Assembly (NCBI GenBank): GCA_030429495.1
Contig: JAUIFH010000003.1
Location: 186,001 to 250,000, forward strand
From: Alphaproteobacteria bacterium
Lineage (GTDB): Bacteria > Pseudomonadota > Alphaproteobacteria > Rhodobacterales > Rhodobacteraceae
Length of the DNA: 64,000 nucleotides
Direction: 5' to 3'
In this document: piece by piece, positions 57,549-64,000 of the stretch
How positions within the stretch are numbered: the stretch's first letter is position 1
How the letters are laid out: the number at the start of each line of letters is the position of its first letter
Made by a program: the position numbers and the translations under genes
The notes under the pieces: generated by a model
Told to the model about the DNA's origin: nothing
Database searches by the model: none
The model's input: the letters and a program-made list of their open reading frames with translations, nothing else

Positions 57549-58691
57549 CTAAAGATGCGCCAGAACCGAGCGTGCCGCCCGCAATCCCGGCGCCTCGGCG
57601 CCGCGCCCCAGCCGGTCCATCGTGACCGCCATTGCCTGAAGCTGCGCCGCGCGGTCGCCCTCGCCCTTCAGGAGCTTGGCGAGCGCGGCGGAGATCGGAC
57701 CCGGCTGACAGGCGGGGCCAAGGAATTCGGGCACGGTGCGCGTCTCGGAGACGATGTTCACCAGCGTCACCGTATCTATGAGTGCCGCGCGTTTCATCAT
57801 CCACCAGGTCAGCCGGTTGAAGTCATGGGCGATGACCATCGGCACCTCGTTCGCGGCAAGCTCAAGACTGACTGTGCCGGACGCCGCGAGCGCGACATCG
57901 GCGGCGGCGAAGGCCGCCCGCTTTTCGGCGGCGCCCTCGATAACAAGCGGCGCGACCTTCCAGCGCGACGCGATCCCGCGCACGAGCGGCGCGACACCGC
58001 GCACGGTCGGTATCACCACCCGCAAAGACGGCTCACGATCGCGAAGCCGGGCGATGGCCTCCTCGAACCGGGGCGCGAGCCGCGCGACCTCGCCCTTGCG
58101 CGACCCCGGCAGGCACAGGAGGAGCGGCTGCTCCGGCCCAATGGCATGCGCCTCCCGAAACGCCGCCGCTTCCGTTTCACTCGCCCGAAGGTCGGCCACG
58201 ACCGGATGGCCGACGAAGTCGCAGGTCATGCCGGCGGCCTCCATATAGGGCGGCTCGAACGGAAAGAGCGCGAGCACGTGGTTGATGACCTCAGCCATCT
58301 TCGCTGCGCGCCCCGGCCGCCAGGCCCAGACCGTCGGCGCAACATAGTGGATGGTCTTCTGCGCCGGAGCGGTCGCGCGAACGGCCCGCGCCACCCGCAG
58401 GCAGAAATCCGGGCTGTCGATGGTGATAAGCGCGTCGGGCCTCAACTCGGCCACCGCGGCCGCCGTCTCGGCGATGCGGCGCTTCAGGTGGCGGTATTTC
58501 GGCAGGACCTCGATCAGGCCCATGACCGACAATTCCTCCATCGGGAAAAGACTTTCCAGCCCGTCGGCCTCCATTTTCGACCCGCCCACCCCGTGAAACG
58601 CGACATCCGGAACCAGTTGCCGCAGCCCCGCCATCAGCGACGCGCCGAGCGCATCGCCCGAGGCCTCGCCGGCGATGAGGAAAAGCTTCAC
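57549..58691 (-). CDS. lpxB: Lipid-A-disaccharide synthase
   Basis: The 380-residue glycosyltransferase shows the LpxB landmarks LFLIAGEASGDALGA at the start, YVAPTVWAWRPGRA near 120, LCLPGSRKGEVARL near 210, and ASGTVSLELA near 290. It joins UDP-2,3-diacylglucosamine and lipid X. GTG 58691 overlaps the lpxI stop as GTGA, and the protein then starts at the conserved strand. The long N-terminal extension of the frame is a shadow of lpxI. Confidence 0.96.
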   Translation of the reverse strand: MKLFLIAGEASGDALGASLMAGLRQLVPDVAFHGVGGSKMEADGLESLFPMEELSVMGLIEVLPKYRHLKRRIAETAAAVAELRPDALITIDSPDFCLRVARAVRATAPAQKTIHYVAPTVWAWRPGRAAKMAEVINHVLALFPFEPPYMEAAGMTCDFVGHPVVADLRASETEAAAFREAHAIGPEQPLLLCLPGSRKGEVARLAPRFEEAIARLRDREPSLRVVIPTVRGVAPLVRGIASRWKVAPLVIEGAAEKRAAFAAADVALAASGTVSLELAANEVPMVIAHDFNRLTWWMMKRAALIDTVTLVNIVSETRTVPEFLGPACQPGPISAALAKLLKGEGDRAAQLQAMAVTMDRLGRGAEAPGLRAARSVLAHL

Positions 58692-59512
58692 GGCTCCCGC
58701 GCCCAGAGGAACAGGCCGGCGCGCTTGGCCTCGGCCACCATCGCGTCCTGCTCGAGCGTGATCACGCCGCCCGCCTCCCACGCGATGCCGGCAAGGCCTG
58801 CCTCTGCCACCGCGCGCACCGTCGCGGGGCCGAGCGCGGGAAGATCGACCCGGCGATCCTGACCCGGCTTCGGCGCCTTGTAGAGCACACCCTTCCCGCC
58901 ATTCGGATCGGGACGGAGCCGTACGCCGGTCGCGGCCACGAAACCCAGCATCGCGTCCGTTCCGGGAAGCGCTTCGGTTGCCAGGCAAAGCCCCTGCGCG
59001 ACGACCGCGCCCTGCCCGATATCGAGCGCGCCGAGTGCCGCGACGATCTCTGCCGCGCGGGCCGCGTCGCTTCGGTCGGCCTCTCCCGGTGCACCGGCGA
59101 GAATGCCGGGCCCCGGAACAAGCCCGGGTGCGATACCGGAGGCGCCGGCGACCTCGAAATCCCAATCCTCGAAGATCGCCATGACCTCGCGCAACAGCAC
59201 GTCATCGCCCTTCTGAAGGGCCGCGAGCAACCGGGGCACAAGCGTCGCGGTCCGCGGGTCGATCAGTTCGGGGTCGATCCGGGGCCGTCGCATGGAGCCG
59301 CCGAAAACCACCCGGCTGACGCCGAGATCGGCAAGATGGTCGAGAAACACGGCAAGCCGTTCAACCCGGAAGCGGATTGGCGTCTCTCCGGGCAGGTCGG
59401 CGGGAAAGCCCTCCATCTCTGCCGTGACATAGGGCACGCCCGCACCCTTCAGGGCGTCGGCCAGGGCCGCAGGCAAGGCGCCCTGCCCGGCAATGATGGC
59501 TGTCTTTGTCAT
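58688..59512 (-). CDS. lpxI: UDP-2,3-diacylglucosamine diphosphatase LpxI
   Basis: The 274-residue protein belongs to the LpxI (DUF1009) family, which replaces LpxH in alphaproteobacteria. It shows [18 protein letters not shown] at the start, [16 protein letters not shown] near 85, and [15 protein letters not shown] at the end. It cleaves the pyrophosphate of UDP-2,3-diacylglucosamine to lipid X. It sits between lpxA and lpxB with four-base overlaps on both sides. Confidence 0.95.
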   Translation of the reverse strand: MTKTAIIAGQGALPAALADALKGAGVPYVTAEMEGFPADLPGETPIRFRVERLAVFLDHLADLGVSRVVFGGSMRRPRIDPELIDPRTATLVPRLLAALQKGDDVLLREVMAIFEDWDFEVAGASGIAPGLVPGPGILAGAPGEADRSDAARAAEIVAALGALDIGQGAVVAQGLCLATEALPGTDAMLGFVAATGVRLRPDPNGGKGVLYKAPKPGQDRRVDLPALGPATVRAVAEAGLAGIAWEAGGVITLEQDAMVAEAKRAGLFLWAREP

Positions 59513-60303
59513 CGTGGCGTCAGGAAGGACCGGTCCGACGGGCCGAGGATGAAATCGAGCACTTCGCGCACAAGCGCGCTGTCGCTGCCGGTCTCGGCCC
59601 GCGCCCTCGCCGTTTCGCGGAACGTGCCCTGGCCAAGCGCCGCAAGAAGGTCGCGCAATTCCGCGACATCGCTGCGCCCCGCGCCGCGCCGCTTCAGCCC
59701 GACAAGGTTCAACCCGTCGAGCGTGCCGCGCGGCCCCTGGACCAGACCGTGCGGGATCACATCGGCCGTCACCATCGTGACCGCCCCGATCATGGCACCC
59801 CTGCCGATCCGGACGAACTGGTGAACACCCGACAATCCGCCGACGATCACCTCGTCTTCAAGCACGCAATGGCCTGCCAGCGCGGCGTTGTTGACGAGGA
59901 TCACGTTGTTGCCGATCAGGCAGTCGTGGGCCACGTGGCTGCCGGCCATGAACAGGCCGTCATCGCCGATCCGCGTCACCCCGCCGCCGCCTTCGGTGCC
60001 GGTATTGATCGTGACATGTTCACGGATGCGGTTCCGCTTGCCGATGATCAGTTGCGTCTTTTCGCCCTGGAACTTCAGATCCTGAGGAATCTCCCCCACG
60101 ACGGCGAAGGGAAACACGACCGTATCGTCGTCGATATCGGTGCAGCCGGTGATGACGGCATGGTTCTTGATCTCGACCCTCTCGGCCAGCCGGACCGACG
60201 CGCCGACCAGCGCGAAGGGGCCGATGACGCAACCCGCGCCGATCTCGGCGCCCGGCTCTACATGCGCTGCCTCATGGATCGTCGCGCTTGGATGGATGCT
60301 CAT
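59509..60303 (-). CDS. lpxA: UDP-N-acetylglucosamine acyltransferase LpxA
   Basis: The 264-residue protein is a left-handed beta helix of hexapeptide repeats, followed by a C-terminal helical domain. The catalytic His lies in [13 protein letters not shown]-type context ([16 protein letters not shown] here). It transfers the 3-hydroxyacyl chain to UDP-GlcNAc, the first step of lipid A synthesis. It overlaps lpxI (ATGA) and follows fabZ after one base. Confidence 0.96.
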   Translation of the reverse strand: MSIHPSATIHEAAHVEPGAEIGAGCVIGPFALVGASVRLAERVEIKNHAVITGCTDIDDDTVVFPFAVVGEIPQDLKFQGEKTQLIIGKRNRIREHVTINTGTEGGGGVTRIGDDGLFMAGSHVAHDCLIGNNVILVNNAALAGHCVLEDEVIVGGLSGVHQFVRIGRGAMIGAVTMVTADVIPHGLVQGPRGTLDGLNLVGLKRRGAGRSDVAELRDLLAALGQGTFRETARARAETGSDSALVREVLDFILGPSDRSFLTPR

Positions 60304-60304
60304 C

Positions 60305-60763
60305 TCAGTCCCGAAGGTCCATCATCGCGGCAATATCGGCCTCGCAGGCCAGTTCGTCACCGACCTTGGCCTCACCGTGGAACTTCCAGATCTTGCCGCC
60401 GCCGCGCTTGACGGTCATGTGCAGCTCCAGCACGTCTCCCGGCACCACCATGCGGCGGAACTTGCAGCTGTCGATCGACAGGAAATAGGTCAGGAGGTCG
60501 CGCCCCACCACATCCATCGAAATGCCGACCAGAACCGCCGCCGCCTGCGCCATCGCCTCGACGATCGTGACGCCCGGCATGATCGGCTTGGCCGGGAAAT
60601 GGCCCTGAAAATGGGGTTCGTTGAAGGTGACGTTCTTGATCCCCACACAGCCCTTGTTCGGCACGATATCGACCACCTTGTCGATCAGCAGGAACGGGTA
60701 GCGATGGGGAATGATCCTTTGGATCAGATGGATGTCGGCCTCGGTATACGGCGCGGCGGTCAT
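60305..60763 (-). CDS. fabZ: 3-hydroxyacyl-ACP dehydratase FabZ
   Basis: The 152-residue hot-dog-fold protein has the catalytic His in [12 protein letters not shown] and the Glu in [11 protein letters not shown], plus [14 protein letters not shown] between. It dehydrates 3-hydroxyacyl-ACP in fatty acid synthesis and shares its substrate with LpxA. The ATG at 60763 fits the family start; an ATG at 60778 adds five residues. It is the third gene of the bamA-ompH-fabZ-lpxA run. Confidence 0.96.
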   Translation of the reverse strand: MTAAPYTEADIHLIQRIIPHRYPFLLIDKVVDIVPNKGCVGIKNVTFNEPHFQGHFPAKPIMPGVTIVEAMAQAAAVLVGISMDVVGRDLLTYFLSIDSCKFRRMVVPGDVLELHMTVKRGGGKIWKFHGEAKVGDELACEADIAAMMDLRD

Positions 60764-60838
60764 ACGGTGTCCTTCCATCGAAACACTATGGATCGGGTCT
60801 TGCTAGCAACTCACCTTAACACTGGCAAGGTGAAGCGG

Positions 60839-61438
60839 TCAGTCCCCCGAAGCGCCGTTTTCCGCTGGTGCAGCAGGCGCATCCTCGCTTGGCACCGGCG
60901 CATCGCTGCCCGCGCCAAGCGCGGCGTCGATCTGCTCGATGGTCTCGTCGGTGATGTCGATGACGTCCGCTGCAAGGAAGATCGCGCGGGAATCAAGAAC
61001 GGCGACCGCGCCACGGCGGCGAACCACCTCGCGGATCACCGGAAACGCATCGCCCAGAAACCGCTGGCGTTCGGCGTCGTGCATCCGGCCGATTGCCCGG
61101 GCCTTGGCGTCCTGGGTTTGGCGGATTTCGGTCACGCGCGCATCGAACGCATCGGCAGCGACGCGGAAGTCTTCGCTGGCCATGCTTGGTCGGCGTTCGG
61201 TCAGCGATTTCTCCTCCGCGATCAGTTCCGCCTCGATCCGGCGGTTCTCGGCGGCCAGTTCGGCCGAAGCGGCCTCGATCCGGTCGGCGGCACGCTGACC
61301 CCAGAGCGTCTCGTTGAACAGGCGTTCCTGATCGAGCGTGACGATCGGGCTTTGGATCGCGGGCGCTTCCTGCGCGCAAAGCGCGCCGCCTCCGGCCGCG
61401 AGTGCCAGGCCGAGAAGCGCCGCGCGCAGCCCGCGCAT
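60839..61438 (-). CDS. OmpH/Skp-family periplasmic chaperone
   Basis: This 199-residue precursor has a signal peptide (residues 1-23, ending GALCAQ) and an OmpH/Skp-type coiled-coil body (about 55-130, rich in A, E and R: RRIEAELIAEEKSLTERRP), with a Pro/Ala-rich tail. Skp proteins hold unfolded outer membrane proteins before delivery to BamA. Its position immediately after bamA, with a one-base overlap, supports that role. The tail after residue 170 is variable. Confidence 0.9.
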   Translation of the reverse strand: MRGLRAALLGLALAAGGGALCAQEAPAIQSPIVTLDQERLFNETLWGQRAADRIEAASAELAAENRRIEAELIAEEKSLTERRPSMASEDFRVAADAFDARVTEIRQTQDAKARAIGRMHDAERQRFLGDAFPVIREVVRRRGAVAVLDSRAIFLAADVIDITDETIEQIDAALGAGSDAPVPSEDAPAAPAENGASGD

Positions 61439-63765
61439 CAGAACCGCGTCGAGACGGTCAGGTCGAAGTTCTGCTCCTTGTCGTAGCTCTGGCTCTGGAG
61501 CGCCTTCGAGAAGTTGAACCGCAACGGCCCGAGCGGCGTGTCCCAGAAGATCGAGACGCCGACAACGCTGCGCAGGTGCAGGTCGTCGTCGATCGTTCCG
61601 CCGAGATTGTTGTCGAGCCCCCAGACCGAACCGACATCGGCGAAAAGACCGCCGGTGATGCCGTATTCTTCCGGCAGACCCAGCGGGAATTCCGCCTCAA
61701 GCCGCGCCACGGCGAAGAAGTTGCCGCCAAGCGCGTCCTGGTTCAGAACCGTCAGGTCGCGCGGGCCGATGCCGTTCGGTTCGAAACCCCGGATCTTGCT
61801 GTTGCCGGTGAAACGGTCGAGGAAGCGGCTGTCGCCATTGGTGCGCACGACCGCGCCGCCCTCCAGCTCGGCCCGGAGCGTCACCTCTTCCCGCATGATC
61901 TTCTGTTGGTAGGAGGCAAGGCCCGTCGTCGTCACCGACTGGATATCGCCACCGGCACCGGCAAAATCCTGTCCGAAGCGCAGCAGAAGCGAGCGGTTCG
62001 GGTCAAGCCCGCCGATACGCGTGTTGTAGCTGTAGGTATAGCCGAACGCGCTCGAAATTTCGGCGCCGCCCGCCTCTTCGGCCTGTAGCAGTGTCGAGGA
62101 ATTCGCGGAGACGTCGTAGATCTCATCGCGCGCAAGCTTGTAGCGCAGTTCGAGGCGGCCGAGTTCGCTGACCGGGAATTCGATCGAGGGCGACACGCCG
62201 ACCCGGCGGGTCGAGTAGTCCGAATTGTCGTTCTCGGTCGTGTTGTAATAGGCCGTGAAGCGGAACCGCAGATCGCGGTCGAGGAAAGCCGGCTCCATGA
62301 ACGTGATCGAACTGTTCTGGTTGTCCGTCCCGAGGGCAAGGTTGACGCCGACGAACTGGCCCCGGCCGAGGAAGTTGGACTCCGTCAGGCCGATATTGAA
62401 CCCGACCCCACTCGCCACGCTGTAGCTCGCACCGAAGGTCAGAGAACCGGTCGGCTTCTCTTCGACGTTCACGTCGACAACGACCTGATCAGACGCAGTG
62501 CCTTCGCGGGCTTCGACCTCGGCCGTGGTAAAGTAGTCAAGCGCACGCACCCGTTCGGCTGCCTGCCGGATTTCGCGCGGGTTGAAGGGATCGCCTTCGA
62601 CCGTCTTGAACTGGCGCCGGATGACCTTGTCGAGCGTCGTGGCGTTTCCTTCGATGTCGATCCGTTCGACGAAAGCCCGCGGCCCCCTCGTCAGCGCCAA
62701 TACGACATCAAGCGTCTGGTTCTGCTCGTTGCGGGTGATGCGCGGCACGACGCTCATGAAGTTGACGCCCTGCCGGAGCGCGACATTCTCCATCCGCGTG
62801 ATCGTCGTGTCGATCGCAGTGGGTGAATAGGTCGCGCCCGACCGAAGCCGGTTTGCGTCGGCATATTCGGCAGCATCGACGCCGGGATATTCGCTGACCG
62901 TCGTGACGTTGCCGATCTTGTAGCTCAGACCTTCGCGGACCGCGAAGGTCAGGAAGAACGCGTCGCGTTCGCGCGAGAATTCACGCGATACCGAAAGGAC
63001 CTGGAAGTCGATGAAGCCGCGTTCGCGATAGAAGTCGGTCAGCAGGCGCTTGTCGAATTCGATCCGGTCGGCAACGAACGTGTCGCGCTGAATGAACTGG
63101 CGCAGGAAACCGGCCTGCTTCGTCTCAAGCACCTGGCGCAGCCTGCGGTCCGAATAGGACCGGTTGCCGGTGAAGGACAGCCGCTCGATCTCAACCACGC
63201 CGCCTTCGCGCACCTCGAAGACCAGATCGACACGGTTTCCATCGCGCTCGATGATGCGCGGTTCGACGCGCGCAGCGAGCCGGCCCGATTCCGCATAGGC
63301 CTGCGTGATCGCCGCCGCATCCGACTCGGCCTGGGCAGCCGAATAGACGCGCCGCGAGCGGGATTCGATGACCTCGGCCAGAACCTCGTCCTTGATGCGC
63401 TTGTTGCCCTCGAAATTGATGATGTTGATCGTCGGGTTCTCGACCACCCGGATGACCAGCGTTCCGCCCGACGGCACGAGTTCGACGCTGCGGAAAAGTC
63501 CCGAGGCATTCAGGCGCTGAACGGCATCGTTCAAGCCAGCTGTCGAAACGCCCTCGCCCGCACCGATTCCGGCGAACTTGACGATCGTCGCGGGATCAAC
63601 CCGCTCATTGCCTTCGACCACGACCCGCGAGAAAGAAAAATCCTGCGCCGGGGCCGGCGTGAAAGACAGGGCGCAAATCGCTGTCATCGTTGCAAAAACG
63701 GCGCCCCTGAAACGGCCTTTCGGAACACTGCCGACACCCGTTTCACCCAGCCCGAATGGCGCCAT
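61438..63765 (-). CDS. bamA: Outer membrane assembly factor BamA
   Basis: The 775-residue precursor has a signal peptide (cleaved near FTPAPAQ), five POTRA domains (about residues 40-420: for example FSRVVVEGNERVDPATI, VERIDIEGNATTLDKVI) and a 16-strand barrel ending in TVSTRF, with the usual terminal Phe. The barrel motif VRGFE-like segment is seen as KIRGFEPNG. It inserts beta-barrel proteins in the outer membrane. The stop overlaps the next gene by one base (TGATG). An internal ATG at 63687 would shorten the signal region. Confidence 0.96.
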   Translation of the reverse strand: MAPFGLGETGVGSVPKGRFRGAVFATMTAICALSFTPAPAQDFSFSRVVVEGNERVDPATIVKFAGIGAGEGVSTAGLNDAVQRLNASGLFRSVELVPSGGTLVIRVVENPTINIINFEGNKRIKDEVLAEVIESRSRRVYSAAQAESDAAAITQAYAESGRLAARVEPRIIERDGNRVDLVFEVREGGVVEIERLSFTGNRSYSDRRLRQVLETKQAGFLRQFIQRDTFVADRIEFDKRLLTDFYRERGFIDFQVLSVSREFSRERDAFFLTFAVREGLSYKIGNVTTVSEYPGVDAAEYADANRLRSGATYSPTAIDTTITRMENVALRQGVNFMSVVPRITRNEQNQTLDVVLALTRGPRAFVERIDIEGNATTLDKVIRRQFKTVEGDPFNPREIRQAAERVRALDYFTTAEVEAREGTASDQVVVDVNVEEKPTGSLTFGASYSVASGVGFNIGLTESNFLGRGQFVGVNLALGTDNQNSSITFMEPAFLDRDLRFRFTAYYNTTENDNSDYSTRRVGVSPSIEFPVSELGRLELRYKLARDEIYDVSANSSTLLQAEEAGGAEISSAFGYTYSYNTRIGGLDPNRSLLLRFGQDFAGAGGDIQSVTTTGLASYQQKIMREEVTLRAELEGGAVVRTNGDSRFLDRFTGNSKIRGFEPNGIGPRDLTVLNQDALGGNFFAVARLEAEFPLGLPEEYGITGGLFADVGSVWGLDNNLGGTIDDDLHLRSVVGVSIFWDTPLGPLRFNFSKALQSQSYDKEQNFDLTVSTRF

Positions 63766-63899
63766 GACCTGCCCCCTGAAATATTGCCACTATCCTGCGC
63801 AAAGTGACTACCGGGAAAGGTGGGGCTTGTCAAAAGCCGCGACGCGCCACCGTCAGGGGCGCGTCGGTTAGTCCGAACGGTCCTTGGACCCGCTCGCGA

Positions 63900-63998
63900 T
63901 CAGTGCATGAACTGTGTTTCGGGTGCCTGAAGCTGGAAAAGCTCGGTCCCGATCATCGCCCCGCCAGCAAGGCCGACGATGATGGCCAGCGGAATCAT
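63900..63998 (-). CDS. Small or partial membrane-segment frame at right edge
   Basis: The minus-strand frame ending at the TGA at 63900-63902 reads MIPLAIIVGLAGGAMIGTEL and then FQLQAPETQFMH, one hydrophobic segment plus a short tail. An ATG lies at 63998-63996, so it is either a 32-residue protein or the C-terminus of a larger gene cut by the window edge. Its end does not resemble the C-terminus of RseP, which often precedes bamA. No family is recognised. Confidence 0.4.
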   Translation of the reverse strand: MIPLAIIVGLAGGAMIGTELFQLQAPETQFMH

Positions 63999-64000
63999 GA

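Noticed and set aside
63900-64000. RseP C-terminus upstream of bamA
   Set aside because: RseP is expected there in many alphaproteobacteria, but the visible residues do not look like its C-terminal membrane segment; left as unidentified.

Overview
The window looks like a chromosomal segment of a Rhodobacterales (Rhodobacteraceae) alphaproteobacterium. The evidence is high GC content with strong third-position bias, a ctrA-sciP pair, a GAAC-N7-GAAC LexA-type box, an LpxI-type lipid A pathway, a class II DAHP synthase, a soluble PhoR, and tight ATGA/GTGA gene coupling. No phage, transposase, CRISPR array or plasmid function was seen; nearly all of it reads as core or lineage-core genome. The species cannot be named from the sequence alone.

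Layout. 1-9 kb: DUF2461 and cupin proteins, a pseudouridine catabolism pair (psuK-psuG), a DUF502 membrane protein, patatin and 3-hydroxybutyrate dehydrogenase, a candidate small RNA, a YejA-like peptide-binding protein, an entericidin-like lipoprotein, and an arsC-aquaglyceroporin pair. 9-17 kb: the complete phosphate operon phoR-pstSCAB-phoU-phoB on the minus strand, with a three-unit Pho box before pstS and an attenuator hairpin after it. 17-22 kb: gamma carbonic anhydrase, gmk, YicC, a PAS protein and class II DAHP synthase. 21.7-31.5 kb: a GlxA/AraC-type regulator, a full branched-chain amino acid-type ABC transporter, an 808-residue dimethylglycine dehydrogenase-like flavoprotein and a MocA-like nucleotidyltransferase. 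31.5-33.3 kb: a Hint-domain protein, about 1 kb without a convincing gene, and tRNA-Leu(CAA). 33.3-46 kb: YpfJ, YqaA, DsbB, an Lrp-arginase-ornithine cyclodeaminase module, guaA, a PepSY/cytochrome b/membrane-tethered LuxR operon, ssb, aroB and aroK. 46-57.5 kb: xerD, a CorC-type protein, a LexA-boxed 40-residue membrane peptide gene, recG, ligA, ctrA, sciP and mnmA. 57.5-64 kb: the envelope biogenesis run bamA-ompH-fabZ-lpxA-lpxI-lpxB.

The most interesting observation is the self-contained minus-strand unit at 50273-50605. It has a perfect GAAC-N7-GAAC site, a good ribosome binding site, a 40-residue single-span membrane protein, and its own intrinsic terminator. This suggests an SOS-induced membrane peptide similar in logic to Caulobacter SidA or E. 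coli TisB. Second is a 77-nt candidate sRNA (or bdhA attenuator leader) with a near-consensus promoter at 5675-5786. Two dispersed intergenic repeat families are also present. One of them exactly fills the gaps between two convergent gene pairs.
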